From Micromonospora sp. KC606 (GTDB lineage: Bacteria; Actinomycetota; Actinomycetes; Mycobacteriales; Micromonosporaceae): DNA of 36,456 nt. The first letter of the stretch is position 1; every line of letters begins with the position of its first letter. The position numbers were made by a program, and so were the translations under genes. Where the stretch lies: positions 1-36,456 of the forward strand of contig NZ_SMKN01000035.1 in assembly GCF_004348675.1 (NCBI RefSeq). The letters run 5' to 3'. Below are positions 1-8,097 of this stretch, piece by piece. Under the pieces are notes generated by a model. The model had not been told where the DNA came from and did no database searches. It saw nothing but the letters and a program-made list of their open reading frames with translations.

Positions 1-23
1 GCTTGGCGGGGTCAGGAGGTGGG

Positions 24-779
24 GTGCGGAGCGCGAATCCGGTACTGGACCGGCTGGGTGACGCCAGCCGGGAGCGACGACTGCCCCGGGCCGGTGGCGC
101 GGAGGCGGTGACGGTCGACGACGTGGTGGTCCGTGCCGTCGGGCTGCTGCTGCTGACCGGCGTCGTCGCGGCGGCTGCCTGGGTGGTCGTACCCCAGGCA
201 CTGTGGCTGCCCGCGGCGCTGGCCGGCACCGCGCTGGCCGGCGTGGCGCTGGTCCTGGTGATCTCGCTACGCGGCATCACCCACCCGGCGCCGATCATCG
301 GGTACGCCCTGCTGCAGGGGCTGCTGCTCGGTGTGGCCAGCCGGGCCTTCGAGGCGATCTACCCAGGGATCGTGGCGCAGGCCGTGGTGGGCACCTTCGG
401 GGTGTTCCTCGGCATGGCGCTGCTCTACCGGGCCCGGCTCGTCCGGGCCACCCCACGCCTGGCCCGGCTGGTGATCGGCACCCTGCTCGGGGTGCTCGCG
501 GTGAGCCTGGTGAACCTGGTCTTCCGGCTCCTCACCGGCCGGCAGGCAGTGGAGGTCTACAGCCTCACCGGCCAGGTGGGCTGGCTGCCGTACGTCTTCT
601 CCGGAGTTGCCATCATCGCCGGGGCGTTGAGTTTCGTCCTCGACTTCGACCAGATCGAACGGTCGGTCCGCGGCGGCCTGCCCCGCCGGTACGCCTGGCT
701 CTGCGCCTTCGGGCTGTTGGTCGGGTTGATCTTCCTTTACTGGCAGATCCTCCGGCTGCTCAGCTACCTGCGGCGCTGA
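24..779 (+). CDS. Bax inhibitor-1/YccA family membrane protein
   Basis: An integral membrane protein of 251 aa. About seven hydrophobic segments follow a polar N-terminus of roughly 40 residues. The sixth ends in LDFDQIE, matching the conserved acidic end (D...IE) of the Bax inhibitor-1/YccA family, whose members are implicated in ion leak and membrane stress. GTG at 24 is chosen because AGGAGG lies just upstream (14-19) and the resulting N-terminus MRSANPVLDRLG matches the MxxxNPVLxRLG start I know from actinobacterial relatives. An in-frame TTG at 3 would add seven residues and is less likely. The spacing from the ribosome site is short (4 nt). The family call is firm; the physiological role is unknown. 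Confidence 0.85.
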   Translation: MRSANPVLDRLGDASRERRLPRAGGAEAVTVDDVVVRAVGLLLLTGVVAAAAWVVVPQALWLPAALAGTALAGVALVLVISLRGITHPAPIIGYALLQGLLLGVASRAFEAIYPGIVAQAVVGTFGVFLGMALLYRARLVRATPRLARLVIGTLLGVLAVSLVNLVFRLLTGRQAVEVYSLTGQVGWLPYVFSGVAIIAGALSFVLDFDQIERSVRGGLPRRYAWLCAFGLLVGLIFLYWQILRLLSYLRR

Positions 780-802
780 CCGGAGGCAGGCGCGACCGCC
801 CG

Positions 803-808
803 TAGACT
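803..808 (+). promoter_or_regulatory. -10 box for a leaderless transcript
   Basis: TAGACT ends 8 nt before the ATG at 817 and no Shine-Dalgarno sequence lies between them, so transcription probably starts at or next to the start codon. No clear -35 element is seen. Confidence 0.45.
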
Positions 809-816
809 CTCCGGCG

Positions 817-1137
817 ATGAGCGCAGCGGTGTTGGACCGGGCGGTGGGGCTGCTGGCCCGTCAGGTGGGGCACTGGCAGCAGCCGCGCTGGGCGGCCGTG
901 CCGGACGGCGGCGACGCGTCCCGCGCGGACCTGGTGCACCGGCTGGTGCAGAAGATCGCCGACCTGGGCGCGGACGCCGAGGGCCGACCGCGCCGGGCGG
1001 TGCCCCGGCTGCCGAACGACCCGGCGCTGGTCGACCAACTCCGGGTGGTCGCCGTCGACCTGGTCGCGGCCGGGCCGTCCGAGGCGGTGCTGGGCCGGGC
1101 CGCCGCCGCCGTGACGGCGACCCGGGCCGCGATCTGA
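817..1137 (+). CDS. Small soluble protein of unknown function
   Basis: A 106-aa protein with no signal peptide or membrane segment, rich in Ala, Arg, Val and Asp. It looks alpha-helical, with helix-like stretches around residues 1-20, 38-50 and 70-104. I do not recognise a family. Coding is supported by strong G/C third-position bias, by the -10 box 8 nt upstream (leaderless start), and by tight fit with the neighbours: 37 nt after the Bax-inhibitor gene and 4 nt from the convergent CYTH-CHAD gene. No function is proposed. Confidence 0.65.
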   Translation: MSAAVLDRAVGLLARQVGHWQQPRWAAVPDGGDASRADLVHRLVQKIADLGADAEGRPRRAVPRLPNDPALVDQLRVVAVDLVAAGPSEAVLGRAAAAVTATRAAI

Positions 1138-1141
1138 TCCG

Positions 1142-2638
1142 TCAGCCCTTCAGCCAGCGGCGCACCTTCCGGCGACCGCTGCGACTGCGAGCGGCGGCGA
1201 CGGCCGGCAGATCCCGGTCGGCTGCCATCGCCTGTCGGGCGTGCAGCAGCCCGTAGGTGAAGGTGTTCTCGCCGTCGGCGTACGCCCGCAGCGCCTCCCG
1301 CCGCAGCACCTCGCGCGTCATCACCGAGTCCTGGTACGCGCCGAGCAGGTTCTGAAGGTCCTTCAGCCGGGCCAGGAGAACCGCGGCGGGCTTCCCCACC
1401 GCCGGTTCGCGCACCTCGACGGCGTAGCGCGCCGCCTTGTACGCCTTGCGCGCCTCGTGCAACGCCGCGGCCCTCTCCTCGCCCCGGTCCGACCCGGACA
1501 GGGCGCGGTCCAGCCGGTCGTCGGCGCGGTCCAACGCCCGCCGGACCCGGCGGATCACCCACCGCCGCCTGACCGTGCCCGCCGTCGTGCCCTCCGCCAG
1601 CCGGTCCAACCGGGTGAGCAACTCCGGGTACCGCTCGGAGTCGAACGCCCGCGCCAGCCCGTCGAGGGCCGTGGCGACGTCGGTGGCGAACCGTTCCGCG
1701 ATCCGTGCGGCGACCGGGCCGAGCACCAGCTCGGGCGGTTCGGCGGCCACGGCCGTGGTCAGCCGGGCAGCCATCACCTGGGCGTCCCGGACGGCGCCCA
1801 GCTGCCTCCCGAGCCACCGCAGCTCGGCGCGGAGCTCCTCGCCCTCCCGCCGTTCCCACAGACCCCGGAAGGTCCGCAGCGTGGCACGTAGCCGGCGGAC
1901 CGCGACCCGCATGTCGTGTACGGCGTCCTCGTCCCCGTGCCGGGCGGCCGGATGGTTCGCGATCAGCGCGTCCCGTTGCGCGTGGAGGTAGTCGACGACG
2001 GGAGCGGCCGCCGGATCCGTCCGCGCCCGGTCCGGCGCGGTGGCGAGCCGGCCGCCCAGCGCGCGGTGTGACTTCGAGACGGACACCGGTCGCGCCCCCG
2101 CCTCCCGCAGCCTCGCCGCCACCGCGTCGAGCAGCCGGTCGTCGCCGTCGACCAGCTCGACCTCGACCTCGTGCCAGGCCTGCCGTTCGTCGCTGACCAG
2201 GTCGTGGCTCTCGACGGCGTCCTCCGCGACCTCCGCCAGCACCCGGCCCTGCCCGTCGAGCAGGCGGTGCTCCCGCCGCCGGGTGATGACCCGGGCCGCG
2301 GGTGCGACCGGCGCGCCCCGGGAGGCGGCCCGGAAGAGCCCGACCAGCTCGGCCGGCGGATCGCCGTCGTCCGGCCCGGCCGGGAACTGGTACTCGGTGC
2401 GGGGGCCGCCGGCCGCGCCGACCTTCAGGTGCCACCCCGCGTCGTGGCCGCCGGTGCGCCGGCGCAGCGCGTAGCCGCTGCGGGCCAGCCGCAGGTCCGC
2501 GGTGTCGTGGTAGACCGCGTCCAGGTCGAGCGCGGTGGCGTCGGACATCCTCGCGACGCCACCGCAGCCGGTCAGGTCCGGCAGCCGGAAACCGTCGTCA
2601 CCGGAGTACTTGCGTTCTCGCTCCACCACGGCAGCCAT
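1142..2638 (-). CDS. CYTH and CHAD domain protein
   Basis: A 498-aa soluble protein with two domains. Residues 1 to about 200 form a CYTH (triphosphate tunnel metalloenzyme) domain opening with the ERERK version of the diagnostic ExExK motif. Residues from about 210 to the end form a CHAD helical bundle with HDMRVAVRRLRATLRTF, the conserved His and Arg/Lys-rich face that binds polyphosphate. CYTH proteins hydrolyse or bind inorganic triphosphate or polyphosphate, so a role in polyphosphate metabolism is likely; which activity it has cannot be told from sequence. The start lies 40 nt after the thiolase stop on the same strand, so co-transcription is possible. No good ribosome site precedes the ATG. 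Confidence 0.88.
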   Translation of the reverse strand: MAAVVERERKYSGDDGFRLPDLTGCGGVARMSDATALDLDAVYHDTADLRLARSGYALRRRTGGHDAGWHLKVGAAGGPRTEYQFPAGPDDGDPPAELVGLFRAASRGAPVAPAARVITRRREHRLLDGQGRVLAEVAEDAVESHDLVSDERQAWHEVEVELVDGDDRLLDAVAARLREAGARPVSVSKSHRALGGRLATAPDRARTDPAAAPVVDYLHAQRDALIANHPAARHGDEDAVHDMRVAVRRLRATLRTFRGLWERREGEELRAELRWLGRQLGAVRDAQVMAARLTTAVAAEPPELVLGPVAARIAERFATDVATALDGLARAFDSERYPELLTRLDRLAEGTTAGTVRRRWVIRRVRRALDRADDRLDRALSGSDRGEERAAALHEARKAYKAARYAVEVREPAVGKPAAVLLARLKDLQNLLGAYQDSVMTREVLRREALRAYADGENTFTYGLLHARQAMAADRDLPAVAAARSRSGRRKVRRWLKG

Positions 2639-2678
2639 GACGACCAGATACCCGGGCAGAGCGCCGGCGAATCGACAA

Positions 2679-3941
2679 TCAGCTCAGCCGCTCCAGCACC
2701 ATCGCCATGCCCTGGCCGCCGCCGACGCACATCGTCTCCAGGCCGATGCTCCGGTCGTGCCACTCCAGCGCGTTGAGCAGGGTGCCGGTGATCCGGGCGC
2801 CGGTCATGCCGAACGGGTGGCCGACGGCGATCGCCCCGCCCATCACGTTGAGCTTCTCCTCGGGGATGCCGAGCTGCCGGTAGGAGGGGATCACCTGGGC
2901 GGCGAACGCCTCGTTGATCTCGACCAGGTCGACATCGCCGATGGTCATGCCGGCCCGCTTCAGGGCCTGCCGGGACGCCTCGACCGGCCCGAGACCCATG
3001 ATCTCCGGCGACAGCGCGGTCACCCCGGTGGAGACGATCCGCGCCAGCGGAGTCAGCCCGAGGTCCTTCGCCCGCTGGGCGCTCATCACCACCACGGCGG
3101 CGGCGCCGTCGTTGAGTGGGCAGCAGTTGCCGGCGGTGATCCGGCCGTCCGGGCGGAAGACCGGCTTCAGCCCGGCCACCGCCTCCAGGGTCACGCCGGG
3201 CCGTGGCCCGTCGTCGGTGCTGACCACGGTGCCGTCCGGGGTGGTCACCGGGGTGATCTCCCGGGCCCAGAAGCCGTCGGCGATCGCCTTCTCGGCCAGG
3301 TTCTGGCTGCGGACGCCGAAGGCGTCCATGTCCTCGCGGGTCACGTCGTACGCCTGGGCCAGATTCTCGGCGGTCTGCCCCATCGCCAGGTAGATGTCCG
3401 GCAGCTCGCCGGCCTCGCGCGGGTCGGTCCACACCTCGGCGCCGCCGTCGGCGCGGCGCTCCGAGCGCGCCCGCGCCTCGGCGAAACGCGGGTTCTCCCA
3501 GCCGCCGCCGACCAGCGCCTGGGCCTCGGGCGGCAGGGCGTCGGAGTTGCCCCGGGCGTACCGGGAAACCATCTCCACCCCGGCGGAGACGAAGACGTCG
3601 CCCTCACCGGCCCGGATCGCGTGCATCGCCATCCGGGTCGTCTGCAACGACGAGGCGCAGTAGCGGGTCAGCGTCGCCCCGGGCAGGCCGTCCAGGCCCA
3701 TCAGGGTGGCGACCACCCGGGCCATGTTGAAGCCCTGCTCACCGCCGGGCAGACCGCACCCGAGGTACAGGTCGTCGATCTCGGTCGGGTCGAGCCCCGG
3801 GACCTTGTCCAGCGCGGCCCGGACGATGGTCGCGGCGAGATCGTCCGGGCGGACGTCGCGCAGCGAACCCTTGAACGCGCGCCCGATGGGGGACCGGGCG
3901 GTGGCGACGATGACGGCGTCGCGGGACGACTCAATCGGCAT
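2679..3941 (-). CDS. Thiolase (acetyl-CoA C-acyltransferase)
   Basis: A 420-aa thiolase with the full catalytic set: nucleophilic Cys95 in [15 protein letters not shown], the His motif [10 protein letters not shown], and the second Cys in CVGGGQGMA near the C-terminus. It should interconvert acyl-CoA plus acetyl-CoA and 3-ketoacyl-CoA in fatty-acid beta-oxidation or acetoacetyl-CoA metabolism; chain-length preference cannot be read. Its place beside SGNH hydrolases and ahead of cbs matches the fadA3 position in Mycobacterium tuberculosis as I recall it. A partial palindrome 9-25 nt upstream of the ATG (3950-3966) could be a TetR-type operator. No Shine-Dalgarno sequence is visible. Confidence 0.9.
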   Translation of the reverse strand: MPIESSRDAVIVATARSPIGRAFKGSLRDVRPDDLAATIVRAALDKVPGLDPTEIDDLYLGCGLPGGEQGFNMARVVATLMGLDGLPGATLTRYCASSLQTTRMAMHAIRAGEGDVFVSAGVEMVSRYARGNSDALPPEAQALVGGGWENPRFAEARARSERRADGGAEVWTDPREAGELPDIYLAMGQTAENLAQAYDVTREDMDAFGVRSQNLAEKAIADGFWAREITPVTTPDGTVVSTDDGPRPGVTLEAVAGLKPVFRPDGRITAGNCCPLNDGAAAVVVMSAQRAKDLGLTPLARIVSTGVTALSPEIMGLGPVEASRQALKRAGMTIGDVDLVEINEAFAAQVIPSYRQLGIPEEKLNVMGGAIAVGHPFGMTGARITGTLLNALEWHDRSIGLETMCVGGGQGMAMVLERLS

Positions 3942-3949
3942 GAACCAAC

Positions 3950-3966
3950 GTTAACCCGCGAGTAAC
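3950..3966. promoter_or_regulatory. Possible TetR-type operator upstream of the thiolase
   Basis: GTTAACCCGCGAGTAAC has matching GTTA/TAAC ends around a CG-rich centre and sits 9-25 nt upstream of the thiolase start. Palindromes of this kind often bind TetR-family repressors of acyl-CoA genes in actinobacteria. No TetR gene lies in the window and the symmetry is imperfect. Confidence 0.3.
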
Positions 3967-4014
3967 TTAAGGCGGAAGGAGCCCACCCGGCGGGAAATGT
4001 CACCCCGGCCGGAG

Positions 4015-4815
4015 TCAGTGCGGGGAGGCCGTGGTGGCTGCGGCGACCGCGGGAAGCAGGGCGTGGGCCCAGACCCGGTAGCCGTCGGCCGAAGGGTGGA
4101 AACCGTCGTGGCAGAGCGTGCCGGCGTCCGCCCGGAACACCGGCCCGGTCTCGGCGGCCAGGTCGACCACGCTCCCGCCGGCGTCGAGCACGGCGGCGGT
4201 CTGGGCGCGGGCGATCCGCCGGCCCGACCAGCCGAGCACCTGCCGCAGCGGCTGCGCCACGGCGCGTACCGCCCCCAGGTCGGGGCAGGTGCCCACCACG
4301 ACCTGGACGCGTGCCTCACGCAGCCGGCGCACCGCCGAGGCGAGGTACGCCGCCGCCTCGGCCGGCCGGCGCATCCCGGTGGCGTCGTTGGCCCCGATCA
4401 GGATGACGGCGACGTCCGGGCGTTCGCCGAGCAGCGCCCGGGCCACCTGGGTGGCCAGATCCGTCGAGCGCGACCCCGAGACACCCACGCTGGACAGGTG
4501 CACCCGTCGACCGGCTGGCCCCTCGGCCAGCAGGTGGGCGAGCTGCCCCCCGACGGTGTCGTCGAAGCGCCCCACCCCGACCCCGAGGGCGGATGAGTCG
4601 CCGAGCAGCACCAGCCGCAGCGGCGGCGCGCCGGCCCGCCCCACCGTGGCCCGAAGCGCGAGCCCGAGCTCCGGCTGGGCGTAGCTGCGCCCACGGGCCG
4701 CCACGGCCTGCCCGGCGAGCACCGCGGCACCGCCGATCGTGCCGGCCACCAGGGAGACCGCCGCCGCCTTCCCGAGCCTGAGCGCCAGGTCGGCGCCCCC
4801 CCACCGCTCGTTCAT
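4015..4815 (-). CDS. SGNH/GDSL hydrolase, membrane-anchored or secreted
   Basis: A 266-aa SGNH-fold esterase/lipase. One hydrophobic segment near residues 17-40 looks like a signal anchor. The four blocks are present: GDSSALG with nucleophile Ser74, the glycine block near VGVSGSRS, IGANDATG, and the C-terminal DGFHPSADGY supplying Asp and His. The substrate is unknown; such enzymes act on acyl or acetyl esters. The ATG at 4815 follows a strong GGAGGGAGGG ribosome site and overlaps by ATGA the stop of a 27-codon ORF, which in turn overlaps the upstream SGNH gene. The protein shares VVVGTCPDLGA and other stretches with that neighbour, so the two are tandem paralogues. Confidence 0.87.
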   Translation of the reverse strand: MNERWGGADLALRLGKAAAVSLVAGTIGGAAVLAGQAVAARGRSYAQPELGLALRATVGRAGAPPLRLVLLGDSSALGVGVGRFDDTVGGQLAHLLAEGPAGRRVHLSSVGVSGSRSTDLATQVARALLGERPDVAVILIGANDATGMRRPAEAAAYLASAVRRLREARVQVVVGTCPDLGAVRAVAQPLRQVLGWSGRRIARAQTAAVLDAGGSVVDLAAETGPVFRADAGTLCHDGFHPSADGYRVWAHALLPAVAAATTASPH

Positions 4816-4895
4816 GCCAATCCCTCCCTCCGGTCGGGACCGCCATGAGACTCCGACGCGCTGAGCCGGCTGAATCGCTCGCTGCGCTCGGTCAT
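4812..4895 (-). CDS. 27-aa micro-ORF linking two SGNH hydrolase genes
   Basis: ATG to TGA, 28 codons, beginning MTERSERFSRLSASES and ending in an Arg/Glu-rich tail. It is preceded by TGGAGGGAACGTC, a good ribosome site. Its ATG overlaps the stop of the upstream SGNH gene (ATGA) and its own TGA overlaps the ATG of the downstream one (ATGA), so ribosomes could pass through all three by termination-reinitiation. The peptide is hydrophilic with no recognised motif. The stretch GAGCGCAGCGAGCGA inside it resembles a short repeat common in Micromonospora intergenic DNA (from memory). It may therefore be a repeat-derived spacer that happens to keep translation coupled. Confidence 0.45.
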   Translation of the reverse strand: MTERSERFSRLSASESHGGPDRREGLA

Positions 4896-5944
4896 GACGT
4901 TCCCTCCAGTGTGGGTGAGTCGGCGGCGGCGCCGGGCTGCGGCACCACACCGACGCCGAAGAAGGTCCGCCGGCGCAGTTGAGCCCAACGACCTGCCGGC
5001 CCCCGGTCGCGCCCCCGGACCTGGGTGCCGCTGACCTCGGTGCCGGCGTGCCGCGCCGCCTCGTGGGCGGCCTGCGGCAGCGAGCGTACGCCCTCGCCGT
5101 GGCCGAGAACAGGACGGCGTTCCGGGCCCGCGCCGAGGGCGGAAACCATGGTGGGCAGCAGCGCGGCGGCGGCCACCGCATACCCCTCGGCGGAGGGATG
5201 GAACCGGTCCCAGGCGAACATCCGGGTCGGCTCCGCCGCGAAGCGGGGACCGAGCAGGTCGCCGAGGGAGACCGTCCAACCACCCGCCTCGACCACCGCC
5301 ACCGTCTGGGCGGCGGCGAGCTGCCGGCTCCACCGCCGGGCCAGCCAACGCAGCGGCGGCTGGATCGGCTGGATGGCGCCCAGGTCCGGGCAGGTGCCGA
5401 CGACAACCTCACAGCCGGCGGCGCGCAGCGTGCGGACCGCGCCGACGAGGTGGCGCACCGCCAGGGCGGATGGGGTGCGGTTGGTGACGTCGTTACCGCC
5501 GACCAGGATCACCGCGATGTCCGGGTCGCCCTCCAGGGCTGACTCGACCTGCGGTCCCAGCCCGGCCGACAGGGCGCCCACCACGGCGAAGCGGCGCAGC
5601 CGGACCGGCCGGTGCAGCCGTCGGGACAGCCCGGTGGCGAGCAGCGCGCCCAGGGTCTCCCGCCGGCGGTGCACCCCGTAGCTGGCAGCCGAGGAGTCAC
5701 CCAGGACCACCATCGTCAACGGTGGGCCGGGCAGTTTCGCGCCGTAGACTCCGTCGCAGCGCGGCGGGGGCGCCTCGGCCATCGGGATCGTCCGTCGGGC
5801 CTGCCGGGCCTGCCCGGCCAGCACCCCGCCCGTGGCGACAACGGCCGCCGCGGTGGCGCCCGTGCCGATCGCCGCCACCCGGGCGAGCTGCCGGGCACGC
5901 CGCCACCGCGAACCAGCCGGTACGACCGAACCAGCGACCCCCAT
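4892..5944 (-). CDS. SGNH/GDSL hydrolase, membrane-anchored
   Basis: A 350-aa SGNH hydrolase with an N-terminal basic stretch (SRWRRARQLAR) and one hydrophobic segment (about residues 23-45), so it is probably anchored facing outward. Motifs: LGDSSAASYG with nucleophile Ser84, VGGNDVTN, and DRFHPSAEGY for the Asp/His pair. After the catalytic domain there is a polar tail of about 80 residues (from about 270) that the downstream paralogue lacks. The start has no Shine-Dalgarno site, but GATAAT ends 8 nt before the ATG, suggesting a leaderless transcript that would also carry the micro-ORF and second hydrolase. The substrate is unknown. Confidence 0.85.
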   Translation of the reverse strand: MGVAGSVVPAGSRWRRARQLARVAAIGTGATAAAVVATGGVLAGQARQARRTIPMAEAPPPRCDGVYGAKLPGPPLTMVVLGDSSAASYGVHRRRETLGALLATGLSRRLHRPVRLRRFAVVGALSAGLGPQVESALEGDPDIAVILVGGNDVTNRTPSALAVRHLVGAVRTLRAAGCEVVVGTCPDLGAIQPIQPPLRWLARRWSRQLAAAQTVAVVEAGGWTVSLGDLLGPRFAAEPTRMFAWDRFHPSAEGYAVAAAALLPTMVSALGAGPERRPVLGHGEGVRSLPQAAHEAARHAGTEVSGTQVRGRDRGPAGRWAQLRRRTFFGVGVVPQPGAAADSPTLEGTS

Positions 5945-5952
5945 GCCGCGAC

Positions 5953-5958
5953 ATTATC
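5953..5958 (-). promoter_or_regulatory. -10 box for a leaderless transcript of the SGNH pair
   Basis: On the minus strand GATAAT ends 8 nt before the ATG at 5944. No ribosome site is present. The 206-nt divergent gap 5945-6150 shows no other clear signal. Confidence 0.45.
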
Positions 5959-6150
5959 GCGCCGGCACGACACACCGCCGACCTCGCGACCCGGACAGCC
6001 GGTGGCCGGGCACCGAGCAGGGCCACGGGCGGCTGCCCGGTCCATGGCTGGACGGGGACCGTACGGGGTACCAGTTGGGCAACGACGACGGGCGATCGGC
6101 GGGGGACTTGCGCACCGGAGGCACCCTTGGACCGGCGAGAGGGGCGAACG

Positions 6151-6507
6151 ATGGGTAGAACGTTGAAGCGGAGCGCGGCCTTCGTCGCGCTGGCCCGGTC
6201 AGTGGCGGCGGGCGCGCGGGGCGGGCCCGCGCTGGGCACCCGGTTGGCCGCCGTGCCGAGGATGATCCGGGCGACTGCCCGGGGCGAGTACGACGGTGGC
6301 CTGCGACTGGCGCTGATGGCGGCGGCGACGGCGTACGTCGTCTCCCCGGTGGACGTGGTGCCGGAGCTGTTCCTGACGGTATTCGGTCTGCTCGACGACG
6401 CGGTGATGGTGACCTGGCTGGCCGGCAGCGTGCTGGCCGAGACGGAGCGCTTCCTGGCGTGGGAGGCGGGTCGCACCTCCGTGGTCCCCGGGCAGGTGGT
6501 CGGCTGA
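6151..6507 (+). CDS. DUF1232 (YkvA-type) membrane protein
   Basis: A 118-aa protein with the DUF1232 signature: a hydrophobic segment leading into YVVSPVDVVPE, then GLLDDAVMVTWL. An Arg-rich N-terminus precedes it. Family members are small membrane-associated proteins of unknown function; the SPxDxxPE ... G.xDD pattern is the diagnostic part. ATG at 6151 is chosen because GAGAGGGG lies about 6 nt upstream and it gives the usual family length; the reading frame stays open far upstream without family similarity. The gene lies 77 nt before cbs on the same strand and may be co-transcribed with it. Confidence 0.8.
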   Translation: MGRTLKRSAAFVALARSVAAGARGGPALGTRLAAVPRMIRATARGEYDGGLRLALMAAATAYVVSPVDVVPELFLTVFGLLDDAVMVTWLAGSVLAETERFLAWEAGRTSVVPGQVVG

Positions 6508-6584
6508 CGGCACGTACGCTGGGCGACGAACGAGTACGTCTGCCCGGCCGCCGTCGCCGGCGCCGCAACGAAGGGCACAACGAG

Positions 6585-7955
6585 GTGCAGTACTACGACA
6601 ACGTCGTCGACCTGATCGGCGACACCCCGCTGGTGCGGCTCCGCAACGTCACCGACGGTATCCAGGCGACCGTGCTGGCGAAGGTGGAGTACCTCAACCC
6701 CGGTGGCTCGGTGAAGGACCGGATCGCGCTGCGGATGGTGGAGGACGCCGAGGCCGCCGGGATCCTCAAACCGGGCGGCACGATCGTCGAGCCGACCAGC
6801 GGCAACACCGGTGTCGGGCTGGCCCTGGTCGCCCAGCTCAAGGGCTACCGGTGCGTGTTCGTCTGCCCCGACAAGGTCAGCCAGGACAAGCAGGACGTGC
6901 TGCGGGCGTACGGCGCCGAGGTGGTGGTCTGCCCGACCGCCGTCGCGCCGGAGGACCCGCGCTCCTACTACAACGTCTCCGACCGGCTGGCCCGGGAGAT
7001 TCCCGACGCCTGGAAACCCGACCAGTACAGCAACCCGGCAAACCCGCGCTCGCACTACGAGAGCACCGGCCCTGAGCTGTGGCAGCAGACCGAGGGCCGG
7101 ATCACCCACTTCGTGGCGGGTGTGGGCACCGGCGGCACCATCTCCGGCATCGGCCGCTACCTCAAGGAGGCCTCCGAGGGGCGGGTCAGGGTGATCGGCG
7201 CCGACCCGGAGGGCTCGGTCTACTCCGGCGGCACCGGCCGGCCGTACCTGGTCGAGGGTGTCGGCGAGGACTTCTGGCCCAAGACGTACGACCGGGGTGT
7301 CGCCGACGAGATCATCGAGGTCTCCGACAAGGCGTCCTTCGAGATGACCCGGCGGCTGGCCCGTGAGGAGGGCCTGCTGGTCGGCGGCTCCTGCGGCATG
7401 GCCGTGGTCGCGGCGCTGGAGGTGGCCCGCAAGGCCGGCCCGGACGACGTGGTCGTGGTGCTCCTGCCGGACAGCGGCAAGGGCTACCTTTCGAAGATCT
7501 TCAACGACCGGTGGATGGCCCGGTACGGCTTCCTGGCGGACGCGGGCACGGAGCCGACCGTCGCCGACGCGCTCGCCGGCAAGCCGGGCGGCCTGCCCGA
7601 GCTGGTGCACGTCCACCCGACCGAGACGGTCCGCGACGCGATCGACTACATGCGCGAGTATGGCGTCTCCCAGCTGCCGGTGCTCAAGGCCGAGCCGCCG
7701 GTGGTGACCGGCGAGGTGGCCGGCTCGATCGCCGAGAAGGACCTGCTAGACGCGCTCTTCACCGGTCAGGCCCACCTGCACGACACCATCGAGCGGCACA
7801 TGACGGACCCGCTGCCGATGATCGGTGGCGGGCAGCCGGTGAGCGAGGCCGTGGCCCTGCTGGAGAAGTCCGACGCGGCCCTGGTGCTGGTCGACGGCAA
7901 ACCCAAGGGTGTGCTCACCCGGCAGGACCTGCTGGCCCATCTCGGCGCGCGCTGA
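6585..7955 (+). CDS. cbs: Cystathionine beta-synthase
   Basis: A 456-aa PLP enzyme that condenses serine (or O-acetylserine) with homocysteine or sulfide. PLP-binding Lys44 lies in NPGGSVKDR, followed by TSGNTG and the phosphate loop GVGTGGTISG. Residues from about 330 form a regulatory pair of CBS domains, as in the mycobacterial enzyme; there is no N-terminal haem domain. GTG at 6585 gives MQYYDNVVDLIGDTPLVRL, the standard family start, with GAAGGG 9 nt upstream; longer in-frame starts add an unrelated Arg-rich segment. It is paired functionally with metB in this window, so both directions of the cysteine-homocysteine interchange are available. A terminator hairpin follows 6 nt after the stop. 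Confidence 0.95.
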   Translation: MQYYDNVVDLIGDTPLVRLRNVTDGIQATVLAKVEYLNPGGSVKDRIALRMVEDAEAAGILKPGGTIVEPTSGNTGVGLALVAQLKGYRCVFVCPDKVSQDKQDVLRAYGAEVVVCPTAVAPEDPRSYYNVSDRLAREIPDAWKPDQYSNPANPRSHYESTGPELWQQTEGRITHFVAGVGTGGTISGIGRYLKEASEGRVRVIGADPEGSVYSGGTGRPYLVEGVGEDFWPKTYDRGVADEIIEVSDKASFEMTRRLAREEGLLVGGSCGMAVVAALEVARKAGPDDVVVVLLPDSGKGYLSKIFNDRWMARYGFLADAGTEPTVADALAGKPGGLPELVHVHPTETVRDAIDYMREYGVSQLPVLKAEPPVVTGEVAGSIAEKDLLDALFTGQAHLHDTIERHMTDPLPMIGGGQPVSEAVALLEKSDAALVLVDGKPKGVLTRQDLLAHLGAR

Positions 7956-7961
7956 ACGGGT

Positions 7962-7991
7962 GTGGGTCCCGCTCTCCGGGGCGGGGCCCAC
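7962..7991 (+). terminator. Hairpin terminator of cbs
   Basis: GTGGGTCCCGC (7962-7972) pairs with GCGGGGCCCAC (7981-7991), 11 bp including one G-U pair, around an 8-nt loop. There is no T-run, as is usual in high-GC actinomycetes. Confidence 0.7.
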
Positions 7992-8002
7992 GCCCGACCG
8001 GT

Positions 8003-8058
8003 CGCACAGCCGGCTCACAAGCACCGCACAGCCACCGCCCACGTCCTGTTCCTACCGT
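8003..8058 (+). promoter_or_regulatory. Promoter with 11-bp direct repeats (OmpR/PhoB-type site)
   Basis: Consecutive 11-bp units lie head to tail: CGCACAGCCGG (8003-8013), CTCACAAGCAC (8014-8024), CGCACAGCCAC (8025-8035) and a degenerate CGCCCACGTCC (8036-8046). The first three share CNCACANNC. The -10 box TACCGT (8053-8058) starts 17 nt after the third unit, so that unit occupies the -35 position. Such 11-bp spacing is typical of OmpR/PhoB-family response regulators. It would drive the dioxygenase gene at 8098. Confidence 0.5.
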
Positions 8059-8097
8059 CGGTGTCGCACGATTCGCCGCAGGACACCGGGAGGACAG

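Noticed and set aside
5832..6158. Plus-strand frame across the SGNH/DUF1232 gap
   Set aside because: Overlaps the opposite-strand SGNH gene and the DUF1232 start, has no ribosome site and an unlikely Arg/Gly-rich composition.
6459..6584. Longer N-terminus for cystathionine beta-synthase
   Set aside because: The extra residues are Arg-rich and unrelated to the family; the start at 6585 matches known enzymes.
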